Shown here: in pieces, positions 37,112 to 48,962 of the stretch
How positions within the stretch are numbered: the stretch's first letter is position 1
How the letters are laid out: the number at the start of each line of letters is the position of its first letter
Assembly (NCBI GenBank): GCA_021229015.1
Contig: CM037794.1
Span: forward strand, 42,241,126 to 42,305,125
Origin: Solen grandis
Taxonomy: Eukaryota > Mollusca > Bivalvia > Adapedonta > Solenidae
DNA: 64,000 nt
Direction of reading: 5' to 3'
Notes under the pieces: model-generated
Databases searched by the model: none
What the model saw: only the letters and a program-made list of their open reading frames with translations
What the model was told of the DNA's origin: nothing
Program-made: the position numbers and the translations under genes

Positions 37112-37583
37112 CTTCAATATAAAATATCATTATTATATTAGGCATAGTTTTCTGTGATTCAATGTGACAAGAAACCAGTGAACTATATGTATGAACCAAA
37201 AACATATTTAAAAGAGATGGGAAACTCCTGTAAAAGAATTAAAAAAAATGCAAACTTTCAAAAAAGTATGAAAAGATCACAGGGGAAAATGTAACCATAT
37301 TATAAAATAATATTTCTCTACTACAAGGAATTATTTTCAGTTTGAATTCTTTTAAACTATAATTTAAATGCAATCAGTGTTGCAGAAAAACAACACATTT
37401 TACAAAGTTAATTAGTTAATCGTGCATGTACTTTTTCTATATTACATGAAACATTCAGTACTCAATACCTTCATTGTCTGTTTGCAAGAGGGAACCAAGC
37501 ACTTATCTGCAATGGCTAAAATAATTTACGAGGCATTACTAAAAATATATATAATAAAATAATAAAGAAAGATAGGTTAGGAG

Positions 37584-37587
<4 letters not shown>

Positions 37588-37618
<31 letters not shown>
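37588..37618. repeat. (GA)n microsatellite
   Basis: About 30 bases of GA repeat within the glucosidase intron 1, about 55 bases from the exon 1 donor. Confidence 0.9.
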
Positions 37619-37620
<2 letters not shown>

Positions 37621-37672
37621 AAGGGGGGATATCAAATAGTAGATTGGTGAACATAAGTCTGCCCAATCCTAC

Positions 37673-37839
37673 CTTTTCGAACAGAGTACCCAGTCCTTAG
37701 CATCTTGTTTTTCTTGATATCTCCGTCGACCCCACTTATATTCATTCACGATATAAGCAATCAGGAAACAGAAAATCACGAGACCAGCCATCTTTACGCC
37801 ATTATTTAGCCTCTTGCGGAGGTACCGTATCATCGGCAT
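37673..37839 (-). CDS. PGGHG/ATHL1-like glucosidase, exon 1 (membrane anchor)
   Basis: First coding exon: the ATG ends at 37839, just after an acceptor-like CTATCAG, so a 5'UTR exon probably precedes it. The donor is AAAAG|GTAGGA (phase 2). It codes for a basic N-terminus ('MIRYLRKRLNNGVK'), a hydrophobic segment of about 17 residues ('GLVIFCFLIAYIV') and a basic stem. This predicts a type II signal anchor, placing the enzyme in the secretory pathway. The vertebrate enzyme lacks such an anchor, so the start of the gene is less certain than exons 2 and 3. Confidence 0.6.
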
Positions 37840-37959
37840 TGTACCTGATAGAAATTAAAAGGATGATACATAATAAATGTATAGGACAATATTACAGGAT
37901 AATACAGTCTGTTAATGACTGTGTTTTCTGGCTTAATTTTAACGTATCAGCCTAGGTAA

Positions 37960-38110
37960 AGAACTGCCCTCTCTGTGGTACTATGCACGTGGTAGACAAA
38001 TGGTATGATACCAACCATACCCTGTCACATCATCCGAAAATCGGGCTTGACATTCTAAGAGCTATCCGTGTATTATGAACGCAAAAATGTGTGACTTTAT
38101 TTTTCAAGTC
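37960..38110. repeat. Decayed SINE body
   Basis: Contains 'gtggtagacaaatggtatgata' and 'cctgtcacatcatccgaaaa', a diverged version of the SINE body at 1390-1450. Confidence 0.45.
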
Positions 38111-38289
38111 CGGCATACGAACACGGAATCCATTAATATGCAGTTGCAATTCAGTTGCTTTTAATATAAAGGGTATACATTTTTGCTTTTACAAAAACAC
38201 GATCTTGAAACTCAACGAGCAATGATTGAAGTAGAAATTATTATTTTATCAAATAAAAGTGTCAAGTACATAAGTACATTATAAATAAG

Positions 38290-38470
38290 AGTTATTTAGT
38301 CATATAGCGACACTCTGCTATTTACAGGTGGATGAAGTACCAAAGTGAACAGAGAGTCCCAGGTAGGACCACCGACCTACCACAGGCTTCCTAACACGAA
38401 AATATGAGTGACACCGCTGTGTTTCGAACCAACAGCGGAGAGTGTGGAGGAGTAGGTTCAATGCGCGGAA
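38290..38470 (-). mobile_element. SINE copy
   Basis: Minus-strand copy of the 22868-23122 family ('gtcgctatatgac', 'gtaggtcggtggtcctacc', 'cgtgttaggaagcc'), with a degenerate tRNA-like head including a B-box-like 'ttggttcgaaacac'. Confidence 0.6.
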
Positions 38471-38687
38471 TATATACACCGCGGGTTGACGACGATGTAA
38501 CAACATACATACGTGTACATGAATTCATGTGTCTGTGTATGTTAACCATTAACACAACAACTCAAATCCATGTTTAGGTATAACATATTAATAGTCCAGT
38601 CGGTATAACATTGACACTGTACACTGTATTTAAATATGAATAACGAATTGAGGCATATTTGCATGGTAGAATTAAATAATATGCATG

Positions 38688-39836
38688 TGTAGCGAGCTGG
38701 AGGCTGTGTGTGTATGTGGTTTGTGTCTCACACTATCTCAGGGGCTATTCTACTCTCATTAAATAACCAAATTAAACTAAAAAGGACTCCAACTAAACAT
38801 TAAGGACAATGAAATAATCACAAGGCTCAAGTACACTTAATAACTTTTAATCAGTTACCAAGGCAGTAGACTCTACCTTTGTAAAAAAATATAACTTATC
38901 AATAAATAAACTCTGTTATAATAATTTACAACCCGTATTTCATAGGCATACCCTAAACAACAATGCTTTAATTATACATTTAGATCTGCGTGCACCACTA
39001 TGTACCTGTGCTTCGTTCACGTAAGACTGAAGTGCCAAATGGATTTACATTAAAAACCTCTCAAAATAAACCTATGTTAACTTTAGACTTTCGTATCCAT
39101 TAAAGGAACAACAAAGTTACTTCTTAAATAAATTTGTATGTAAATAAATATGGAATGCTGAATCAAATAGGAATAATCTTTAAAAAAAAATGTAATGGAG
39201 TGTCTCTTACAAGAATCAAACGAGAATGGAGTCCCCGCAACTCTACAACGCGGAGCTTATATACTAAACGCAGCCCGCATCCCGCAGATGCTGGAATCCC
39301 ACAGTTGCGTGCAGCCCACCATTGCGTGCACCCCGCAACTGAGTGAATCCCGCATCTTAATGAAGCTGACAACTTCATCTAAATGACGTTAAACTGATAA
39401 TTATATATATATATAATACATTAAAAGACCCTTTCTTAATCAAAAGTGTAACTATACACTTAATGTTCATTCAAAAATCTTCAATATAACAACAATTTCA
39501 CTCTAGGCATAAAAGTAAAGTTATGTACCCTGTTAAATAAACCGCTATTTACTAGTAACCAAGGTGAACAGTCCCATGATGCATTGCGTGAACTTTGCAC
39601 TGTAAACATTCAAAATGGCGGCATATACACAACTCATCACCAGTTTCATCTAATTAGGTAGAATGGTGGTTAAATACTGATACCCACATATAATTTATGG
39701 CTCAAGCAGTGTTTAAACAATCTTATTTAACAGTTCATTTGATAATTCTGGCGTGTCATTAAAGATAAATCAACATACATTCACAAAAATGTTCTACTAA
39801 AGATCGTCTGCATGTGCTTAACTCTGGAGCACTACA
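38688..39836 (-). mobile_element. Gypsy 3' LTR (1149 bp)
   Basis: Starts TGTAGTGCTCC and ends CGCTACA on the minus strand. It is nearly identical to 47051-48208 apart from small indels (one of 15-20 bp around 39255, one around 47405). The base quadruplet catg (38684-38687) directly outside it matches catg just after 48208, so it is the outer edge of the composite insertion. Confidence 0.85.
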
Positions 39837-39962
39837 TTACTCCCCTGTTAGCGTGACTAAGTTCCAACAGTCACGTTAAACCTTAAAATTCGATAAACTT
39901 TCCAAATCGCAATGATCCGTCTAAACGAAAAATACACAGGTTATACCCCTTTAAGGTAAACT

Positions 39963-40370
39963 ATGTTCCCATGAACATAATATTACTTGAGTCACACCTT
40001 TTAGGTAACAACCATTCCTCATATTATATACAAGAACTTCAGTTCAACACTTACCATAAAAATGTTCTCATGAACACAATAAAGCTCAAGTCTCACACCT
40101 TTTAGGCAAAATGTTCCACATGAACATAACGATACTTAAGTCTAACACCTTTAAGGCAATAATGTTCCCCATGAACATAACAATACTTAAGTCTAACACC
40201 TTTAAGGCAAAAATGTTCCCCATGAACATAACAATACTTAAGTCTAACACCTTTAAGGCAAAAATGTTCCCCATGAACATAACAATACTTAAGTCTAACA
40301 CCTTTAAGGCAAAAATGTTCCCCATGAACATAACAATACTTAAGCCTCACATTTTTAAGGTAAGTAACAT
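39963..40370 (-). repeat. 51-bp minisatellite inside the gypsy element
   Basis: Tandem units of 51 bp ('ttccccatgaacataacaat' and 'cttaagtctaacaccttt'), with exact spacing 40171, 40222, 40273, 40324 and more diverged units to the left. 51 is a multiple of three, so all frames stay open. Copy 2 (43800-43990) has only about three units. Confidence 0.85.
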
Positions 40371-41323
40371 AAAAATTTTTAAAATTTTTTTTTAAAACCA
40401 AAACAAGTTTTATTAAAAAACATTGTTTTTTGTTTTATACAAAAATAATTAAATAAGTCATCTAATCATATAGGACAAGAATCAGCCCATGAATCATACA
40501 CTACATTATTTTCTTTCCAGAGGTTACTAATTTATGTTTCACACCTAAAGAAATACACTGTTATGTTAAAACACACATTAAAATTTGCCATATACTAGCG
40601 GATGATACACCGGTAACTTCAAGTGTCTTTCCAAAATTTCATCACAAAGGGAGACCTTCATTGGCACATACAATGTCCTTTTAAATCCAGCTGGTACTGT
40701 CCATCATGACACCTTATGCACTTAGTAATATTTGATACTCTAATAACACTGTTCATTTATAGATGCGTCACAGTTCTCTTTTCCATTTATCTGAATGAAT
40801 ACCCTTATGTACGAACACTAGAATTTTAAATGTCTTAATACAGTTTAATAAAGGTTAAAGTCTATTCACTGATTCATCCTAGATATAGTGGATCCTCTTG
40901 TGAAACACTGTTTCCTTGTGATCTTTACCCTCCTCCACATCCACTGAAAGCCCACAGGTGGCCGGGCAATCAGCGGACCTACCATTCACAACATGGCAGG
41001 CGGCTTACCTCCATCTCGCATTCGGCCTTGACACGCGAGATGCGGGCCTGCATTTTGCAGGCGACCCAATATGTAGCTTGACTTCCTGGACTCCTAGTCT
41101 TGGAGTGCTTTATACCGGCATATGAAGATATCATTTTACTGCAAGAGACTATGTGACTTAAGTTTTACTAGTGGAGCCTTTTCGATAATAAAGTTCTTAT
41201 ATTTAATAATTATGTCACAGTTCAATATTTCCTCTTCTTGTTTTCTTTCACCTCCCCTACACTGACTTCAATGTGTTTTCCTTGGTCTCATTTTTCCGCT
41301 TCAAGTTATTGCCATTGTCTGCG

Positions 41324-41936
41324 TCAATAACTCGCCTGATCAGTCGATTGGTGTTGTCTAGAGTATCCCTGTAGGGCTAATTCCATCGTCCTTTGGAAGG
41401 TGCTAGCGCTGTTGTTCAGACCGAAAGGCATCCGGGTCATTTCATACAGTCCATACTTGCAGCAAAAAGCACTCTTCTGTCTGTCTTCTTCTTTTAATGG
41501 AATTTGAAAGTAGCCACTAGTGAGATCGAAGCTACTGAAGTAGGTTGCTCCTGCCACCGTAACAAGACAGTCCTGGACTCTTGGTAGTGGAAAACCGTCC
41601 GGTTTAACCAAAGCGTTTACTTTCCTATAATCTACACAAGGCCGCACTGACCCATTTTTCTTCCTAACAAGTACTATAGGAGAGGCCCATGGAGAGGTAC
41701 TTTTTTTGTATTACCCCTTTTGCCAGTAAATCTTCAATTGCCTGTTTTTCTGCATCACAGTAAGCTAATGGTACTCTTCGTGGTCTCTGCTTTATTGGCT
41801 TGGCATCCCCAGCTTTTATCTCATGCTCTGTTAGATGCGTCACTCCGATATCCCATTCGTCTTTTGAGAAAATATCTTGGTACTTGCAGAGCAGTTCCCT
41901 GACAGTGTCAACTTCATCGGTTGACTTGCCTTGCAC
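41324..41936 (-). pseudogene. Gypsy pol fragment (partial reverse transcriptase), copy 1
   Basis: Two minus-strand frames. 41936-41664 has the RT approach region ('KYQDIFSKDEWDIG', 'RPRRVPLAY'). 41647-41324 has 'VDYRKVNALVKPDGFPLPR', 'ATYFSSFDLTSGYFQIPL' and 'MPFGLNNSASTFQRTM'. The frames are offset at a T/A homopolymer (41700-41709) and the sequence ends before the YxDD catalytic motif, so the enzyme is not functional. Confidence 0.85.
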
Positions 41937-42220
41937 TGTCCTTTCATATAGGTCTTTGAGATGGCTGGGTACAGTTGATTCTCGTGTACCTTCGCTTCTT
42001 ATGGTAAATGCCTCTTTCTGTTTTTCTCTATTCTGATTAACATGAGTTCTCCTTGCTCGAGTCTTGTTAAATGCCTCCTCTCTATTTTCTTGATCCAGTG
42101 GGACAGCTTATCTAATATTTGCTGTAGCATTGACCTTATACCATCTTCTGCTTTATTACATGGATACTCTTCAGCTTGTGTTTGACTGCCAGTCTTTGTT
42201 CCAAGTTTCTTCTTCCAACT

Positions 42221-42585
42221 TCAGAGTCTCGTCATCAGTTTCGCTGTCTCTGACCAGTAGTTCTTGGTTTGGATTTTTCTTGCAAATCTTCGCATCTTCT
42301 TGTCATTGTAAGGCATTGCTCGCCGGCGTGTTTGAAGGAAGTTTACGACATAGAAGACCGCTTCATCTATGTCTTTCGGGTCCTTATGGAACTCTACCTC
42401 AAATCTTGCATCGTCATCTTGCAATCCATCCAGGAACCTCCGTACAAGGTCTTCCTGTCTCACAGTATTGTCCCTGTATCCATAACCTTTTGCATAAAGT
42501 CTTTTCAACTCTGCTGCATACTCTTCTGCTGTTTGTTCTCTTTCTGATCCCTTCTACTGAACTGCGCCGCAAAGGTACTTGACAT
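42221..42585 (-). pseudogene. Gypsy gag C-terminal part, copy 1
   Basis: Continues gag after an in-frame TAG at 42588-42586. It contains 'FLDGLQDDDARFEVEFHKDP' typical of retrotransposon gag. A frame shift near 42540 separates the first codons from the rest; copy 2 is uninterrupted at that place. Confidence 0.75.
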
Positions 42586-43450
42586 CTAAACTTTTCTAAA
42601 TCTGCTCTGTAGTTCCCTAACCAGTTCTTTATAGTCACTCACGACCCACCTTGGAAGCTGCGAAAAAACAAATTCACCCGCTGCACCCTGAAGCTTGGGT
42701 AGGAGGCAATCTAGCTTGTCATCATCACACCAATGATGTCGCTCTGCGATAGCTGTGAATCTGTTGAACCAGACTTTCCAATCTTCTTTACCTGTAAATG
42801 GGGGGTAGTTTAACCTGGGTGCGACCATAAACATCACTATGGTTGGTATAGGTTCTATCTGTTTGCATTATAGTGCCTGGATTCACCATGGATCTTGTGG
42901 TATTTACTTGGGGTAAGCTCAGGTTGTGTTCATTATGGATACGATATGGGGTATTTGTCCTCCACCTGTTTTGGGTATTGCACGGGTGTGCTCGTGCATG
43001 TCTAACGGCTATATTGCATTCATCTCCCACATGGCTAGATATACTATTGTTGCTGTAAGAGTCTTTCACAGTACAGTGCAAGTCACTTCCTGAGCATGGC
43101 CCACTCTGCATTCCCTGTAGTGGGTAACTACATCCTTGGGAGTAATTTTCACCAGGTAAGTTGAAACCCACCATCTGCCCAATAGGTGGCTGTGGTTGCC
43201 TAACAGCATTATACTGCTGCTTGGGTTGGACTACATCAGTCACTACGCTGCCTTGATCAACTGTATAAACAGTGTGCCCCCCAACCCACCCACCGATTGC
43301 ACTGCTTTCTATTGCCTGATGTACTTCTACTTCAGCCCCAACTTCATGTGTCCCATCAGGTAAATGTATACTGTGCTCTGTCACCCCTGACACGATTTCG
43401 GTATCTGTCCCTGTCATGACTTCGTTACCACTGTACTCCTCCATTTCCAA
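42586..43450 (-). pseudogene. Gypsy gag N-terminal and capsid part, copy 1
   Basis: The frame 43450-42788 begins with an acidic leader ('MEMEEYSGNEVMTGTD') and a Gln/Asn-rich stretch. The capsid-like portion 42837-42586 contains 'FTGKEDWKVWFNRFTAIAER' and 'LPKLQGAAGEFVF'. The two overlap in different frames at a run of six C/G (about 42800). The capsid frame ends in an in-frame TAG. Confidence 0.8.
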
Positions 43451-43548
43451 TGGTTCTGTTGTTTTATCTTAATTTCTTTCTGTCCATTGTTCGCATCACT
43501 GGATCTGTCTTGAAATGTAAACAGATCCCACTTCTGACACCATAAATA

Positions 43549-43784
43549 TGTAGCGAGCTGGAGGCTGTGTGTGTATGTGGTTTGTGTCTCACACTATCTC
43601 AGGGGCTATTCTACTCTCATTAAATAACCAAATTAAACTAAAAAGGACTCCAACTAAACATTAAGGACAATGAAATAATCACAAGGCTCAAGTACACTTA
43701 ATAACTTTTAATCAGTTACCAAGGCAGTAGACTCTACCTTTGTAAAAAAATATAACTTATCAATAAATAAACTCTGTTATAATA
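43549..43784 (-). mobile_element. Truncated middle LTR
   Basis: The first 236 bp of the LTR (as read on the plus strand), then a direct jump to the 51-bp repeat region of the internal sequence at the shared string 'ataaaaatg'. The rest of the middle LTR and about 220 bp of internal sequence are missing, consistent with a single microhomology deletion. Confidence 0.85.
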
Positions 43785-44917
43785 AAAATGTTCTCATGAA
43801 CACAATAAAAGTTAGGTCTCACACCTTTTAGGCAAAATGTTCCACATGAACATAACGATACTTAAGTTTAAAATGTTCCCCATGAACATAACAATACTTA
43901 AGTCTAACACCTTTAAGGCAATAATGTTCCCCATGAACATAACAATACTTAAGTCTAACACCTTTAAGGCAAAAATGTTCCCATTTTCAACAATAACTAC
44001 AAAATTCAAAAAACATTGTTTTTTGTTTTATACAAAAATAATTAAATAAGTCATCTAATCATATAGGACAAGAATCAGCCCATGAATCATACACTACATT
44101 ATTTTCTTTCCAGAGGTTACTAATTTATGTTTCACACCTAAAGAAATACACTGTTATGTTAAAACAACATTAAAATTTGCCATATACTAGCGGATGATAC
44201 ACCGGTAACTTCAAGTGTCTTTCCAAAATTTCATCACAAAGGGAGACCTTCATTGGCACATACAATGTCCTTTTAAATCCAGCTGGTACTGTCCATCATG
44301 ACACCTTATGCACTTAGTAATATTTGATACTCTAATAACACTGTTCATTTATAGATGCGTTACAGTTCTCTTTTCCATTTATCTGAATGAATACCCTTAT
44401 GTACGAACACTAGAATTTTAAATGTCTTAATACAGTTTAATAAAGGTTAAAGTCTATTCACTGATTCATCCTAGATATAGTGGATCCTCTTGTGAAACAC
44501 TGTTTCCTTGTGATCTTTACCCTCCTCCACATCCACTGAAAGCCCACAGGTGGCCGGGCAATCAGCGGACCTACCATTCACAACATGGCAGGCAGCTTAC
44601 CTCCATCTCGCATTCGGCCTTGACACGCGAGATGCGGGCCTGCATTTTGCAGGCGACCCAATATGTAGCTTGACTTCCTGGACTCCTAGTCTTGGAGTGC
44701 TTTATACCGGCATATGAAGATATCATTTTACTGCAAGAGACTATGTGACTTAAGTTTTACTAGTGGAGCCTTTTCGATAATAAAGTTCTTATAGTTTAAT
44801 AATTATGTCACAGTTCAATATTTCCTCTTCTTGTTTTCTTTCACCTCCCCCAACACTGACTTCAATGTGTTTTCCTTGGTCTCATTTTTCCGCTTCAAGT
44901 TATTGCCATTGTCTGCG

Positions 44918-45530
44918 TCAATAACTCGCCTGATCAGTCGATTGGTGTTGTCTAGAGTATCCCTGTAGGGCTAATTCCATCGTCCTTTGGAAGGTGCTAG
45001 CGCTGTTGTTCAGACCGAAAGGCATCCGGGTCATTTCATACAGTCCATACTTGCAGCAAAAAGCACTCTTCTGTCTGTCTTCTTCTTTTAATGGAATTTG
45101 AAAGTAGCCACTAGTGAGATCGAAGCTACTGAAGTAGGTTGCTCCTGCCACCGTAACAAGACAGTCCTGGACTCTTGGTAGTGGAAAACCGTCCGGTTTA
45201 ACCAAAGCGTTTACTTTCCTATAATCTACACAAGGCCGCACTGACCCATTTTTCTTCCTAACAAGTACTATAGGAGAGGCCCATGGAGAGGTACTTTTTT
45301 TGTATTACCCCTTTTGCCAGTAAATCTTCAATTGCCTGTTTTTCTGCATCACAGTAAGCTAATGGTACTCTTCGTGGTCTCTGCTTTATTGGCTTGGCAT
45401 CCCCAGCTTTTATCTCATGCTCTGTTAGATGCGTCACTCCGATATCCCATTCGTCTTTTGAGAAAATATCTTGGTACTTGCAGAGCAGTTCCCTGACAGT
45501 GTCAACTTCATCGGTTGACTTGCCTTGCAC
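44918..45530 (-). pseudogene. Gypsy pol fragment (partial reverse transcriptase), copy 2
   Basis: Same two frames as copy 1 (45530-45258 and 45241-44918), with the same homopolymer frame shift and the same truncation ahead of the catalytic YxDD box. The predicted peptides are identical to copy 1, showing how recent the duplication is. Confidence 0.85.
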
Positions 45531-45764
45531 TGTCCTTTCATATAGGTCTTTGAGATGGCTGGGTACAGTTGATTCTCGTGTACCTTCGCTTCTTATGGTA
45601 AATGCCTCTTTCTGTTTTTCTCTATTCTGATTAACATGAGTTCTCCTTGCTCGAGTCTTGTTAAATGCCTCCTCTCTATTTTCTTGATCCAGTGGGACAG
45701 CTTATCTAATATTTGCTGTAGCATTGACCTTATACCATCTTCTGCTTTATTACATGGATACTCT

Positions 45765-46952
45765 TCAGCTTGTTTTGTTTTTATCTTCTTCTTTTTCATT
45801 GTAAGGCATTGCTCGCCGGCGTGTTTGAAGGAAGTTTACGACATAGAAGACCGCTTCATCTATGTCTTTCGGGTCCTTATGGAACTCTACCTCAAATCTT
45901 GCATCGTCATCTTGCAATCCATCCAGGAACCTCCGTACAAGGTCTTCCTGTCTCACAGTATTGTCCCTGTATCCATAACCTTTTGCATAAAGTCTTTTCA
46001 ACTCTGCTGCATACTCTTCTGCTGTTTCGTTCTCTTTCTGATCCCTTCTACTGAACTGCGCCGCAAAGGTACTTGACATCTAAACTTTTCTAAATCTGCT
46101 CTGTAGTTCCCTAACCAGTTCTTTATAGTCACTCACGACCCACCTTGGAAGCTGCGAAAAAACAAATTCACCCGCTGCACCCTGAAGCTTGGGTAGGAGG
46201 CAATCTAGCTTGTCATCATCACACCAATGATGTCGCTCTGCGATAGCTGTGAATCTGTTGAACCAGACTTTCCAATCTTCTTTACCTGTAAATGGGGGGT
46301 AGTTTAACCTGGGTGCGACCATAAACATCACTATGGTTGGTATAGGTTCTATCTGTTTGCATTATAGTGCCTGGATTCACCATGGATCTTGTGGTATTTA
46401 CTTGGGGTAAGCTCAGGTTGTGTTCATTATGGATACGATATGGGGTATTTGTCCTCCACCTGTTTTGGGTATTGCACGGGTGTGCTCGTGCATGTCTAAC
46501 GGCTATATTGCATTCATCTCCCACATGGCTAGATATACTATTGTTGCTGTAAGAGTCTTTCACAGTACAGTGCAAGTCACTTCCTGAGCATGGCCCACTC
46601 TGCATTCCCTGTAGTGGGTAACTACATCCTTGGGAGTAATTTTCACCAGGTAAGTTGAAACCCACCATCTGCCCAATAGGTGGCTGTGGTTGCCTAACAG
46701 CATTATACTGCTGCTTGGGTTGGACTACATCAGTCACTACGCTGCCTTGATCAACTGTATAAACAGTGTGCCCCCCCCCCCCCCAACCCACCCACCGATT
46801 GCACTGCTTTCTATTGCCTGATGTACTTCTACTTCAGCCCCAACTTCATGTGTCCCATCAGGTAAATGTATACTGTGCTCTGTCACCCCTGACACGATTT
46901 CGGTATCTGTCCCTGTCATGACTTCGTTACCACTGTACTCCTCCATTTCCAA
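45765..46952 (-). pseudogene. Gypsy gag, copy 2
   Basis: Three pieces: 46952-46737, 46791-46282 and 46331-46080, then 46079-45765 following a TAG in the same frame. The C/G run near 46775, six bases long in copy 1, is about 16 here and shifts the frame inside the N-terminal part. The capsid-like 'GKEDWKVWFNRF' and 'FLDGLQDDDARFEVEF' blocks are intact. Confidence 0.8.
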
Positions 46953-47050
46953 TGGTTCTGTTGTTTTATCTTAATTTCTTTCTGTCCATTGTTCGCATCA
47001 CTGGATCTGTCTTGAAATGTAAACAGATCCCACTTCTGACACCATAAATA

Positions 47051-48208
47051 TGTAGCGAGCTGGAGGCTGTGTGTGTATGTGGTTTGTGTCTCACACTATC
47101 TCAGGGGCTATTCTACTCTCATTAAATAACCAAATTAAACTAAAAAGGACTCCAACTAAACATTAAGGACAATGAAATAATCACAAGGCTCAAGTACACT
47201 TAATAACTTTTAATCAGTTACCAAGGCAGTAGACTCTACCTTTGTAAAAAAAATATAACTTATCAATAAATAAACTCTGTTATAATAATTTACAACCCGT
47301 ATTTCATAGGCATACCCTAAACAACAATGCTTTAATTATACATTTAGATCTGCGTGCACCACTATGTACCTGTGCTTCGTTCACGTAAGACTGAAGTGCC
47401 AAACTCTGACCAGTTAATAATCTCAAATGGATTTACATTAAAAACCTCTCAAAATAAACCTATGTTAACTTTAAACTTTCGTATCCATTAAAGGAACAAC
47501 AAAGTTACTTCTTAAATAAATTTGTATGTAAATAAATATGGAATGCTGAATCAAATAGGAATAATCTTTAAAAAAAAATGTAATGGAGTGTCTCTTACAA
47601 GAATCAAACGAGAATGGAGTCCCCGCAACTCTACAACGCGAACGCAGCCCGCATCCCGCAGATGCTGGAATCCCACAGTTGCGTGCAGCCCACCATTGCG
47701 TGCACCCCGCAACTGAGTGAATTCCGCATCTTAATGCAGCTGACAACTTCATCTAAATGACGTTAAACTGATAATTATATATATATAATACATTAAAAGA
47801 CCCTTTCTTAATCAAAAGTGTAACTATACACTTAATGTTCATTCAAAAATCTTCAATATAACAACAATTTCACTCTAGGTATAAAAGTAAAGTTATGTAC
47901 CCTGTTAAATAAACCGCTATTTACTAGTAACCAAGGTGAACAGTCCCATGATGCATTGCGTGACCTTTGCACTGTAAACATTCAAGATGGCGGCATATAC
48001 ACAACTCATCACCAGTTTCATCTAATTAGGTAGAATGGTGGTTAAATACTGATACCCACATAGAATTTATGGCTCAAGCAGTGTTTAAACAATCTTATTT
48101 AACAGTTCATTTGATAATTCTGGCGTGTCATTAAAGATAAATCAACATACATTCACAAAAATGTTCTACTAAAGATCGTCTGCATGTGCTTAACTCTGGA
48201 GCACTACA
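47051..48208 (-). mobile_element. Gypsy 5' LTR (1158 bp)
   Basis: Upstream LTR for the minus-strand transcript, TG...CA, followed on the right by catg (48209-48212), the duplicate of 38684-38687. It contains a GC-rich degenerate repeat ('cccgcatcccgcagatgctgg', 'cccgcaactgagtg') around 47645-47735. Confidence 0.85.
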
Positions 48209-48479
48209 CATGCCTTATCATGTGTTATGGGAAAACCAATTGTAAACACACCATACATAATTATACATGTACGTTTAACATGCTTGAACATGGTAACCGC
48301 CTTGGTCGTAATTAAAGTGGTGTGCTGCAGTATACTGTTTCCACAATATGGAACGCCATAACTGTCATTTCAAGCTGTGTGTACGCCTCTTCCGCTCCCC
48401 AACTTGAATATGCCTGTGAATTCTCTCGAAGTGGTGCACTATCATATGAAGTTTGTATGCTATATGTGTGATCTTATTC

Positions 48480-48960
48480 AATAATCGTGTTATTATGTCG
48501 AAGTGACATGGTTTATTTTTCCATATAACATGCTGTCACATCAAACATGAGTGAAATATGTTATCCATGTAACTTGTCCATATAACGTTTTATCATGCTG
48601 AACATGCGTGTTATTATGTCCGATAACGATAACACATTAAATGAATAAGATAAAGCAGCACTAACATAATTAAGGATTACAACATACACACACACATTAA
48701 GTCGTTCGTCATGGTAACACGTGCGATACCTCGGCAGTGACAAAATAACTGATTATAACACACGTTAAATCTTTGGCATGTTAAAAAGCTGGATATGAAC
48801 AAGATACCTCGGCACTGACAAAAAAAATCATAGCACACACATTAAGTCGTTTGACATGATAACATGTTATAATTATTAACTGTTCAACAAAAAACCTTAC
48901 TTTTGTAGATGTGAGTGGAAACAAACAACTGTTTTTTGCCTTATAGGAACAAGTATCCAA
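48480..48960. repeat. Degenerate tandem repeat
   Basis: The segments 48680-48760 and 48790-48870 share 'cacacattaagtcgtt', 'atggtaacac' and 'gatacctcggcagtgaca'. The region appears to be an old tandem repeat of about 110 bp. No gene is seen in 48210-48960. Confidence 0.45.
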
Positions 48961-48962
48961 AC

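Larger units (their letters stand above)
39837..43548 (-). mobile_element. Gypsy internal region, copy 1
   Basis: Internal part of a defective gypsy-type retrotransposon transcribed leftward. Near 43510-43545 the minus strand reads 'tggtgtcagaagtgggatc', a primer-binding-site-like sequence six bases inside the LTR. Gag and a partial pol follow; protease, the YxDD part of reverse transcriptase, RNase H and integrase are absent, so the element can only have moved using proteins from a relative. Copy 1 has about 100 bp (42175-42290) not in copy 2. Confidence 0.85.
43785..47050 (-). mobile_element. Gypsy internal region, copy 2
   Basis: Near-identical second copy of 40055-43548, with the same primer-binding-like site (47010-47045), the same RT truncation and the same frame breaks. 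Differences are few: loss of about 100 bp around 45775-45790, a shorter minisatellite and a long C homopolymer at about 46770-46785. Confidence 0.85.

Noticed and set aside
40086..40401. Repetitive 17-residue frames on both strands ('MFMGNIFALKVLDLSIV' type)
   Set aside because: The 51-bp minisatellite is a multiple of three and leaves every frame open; no evidence of a protein.
42130..42582. Plus-strand open frames of 90-150 codons opposite gypsy gag
   Set aside because: They are antisense shadows of gag; the same frames appear at 45636-46076 opposite the second copy.
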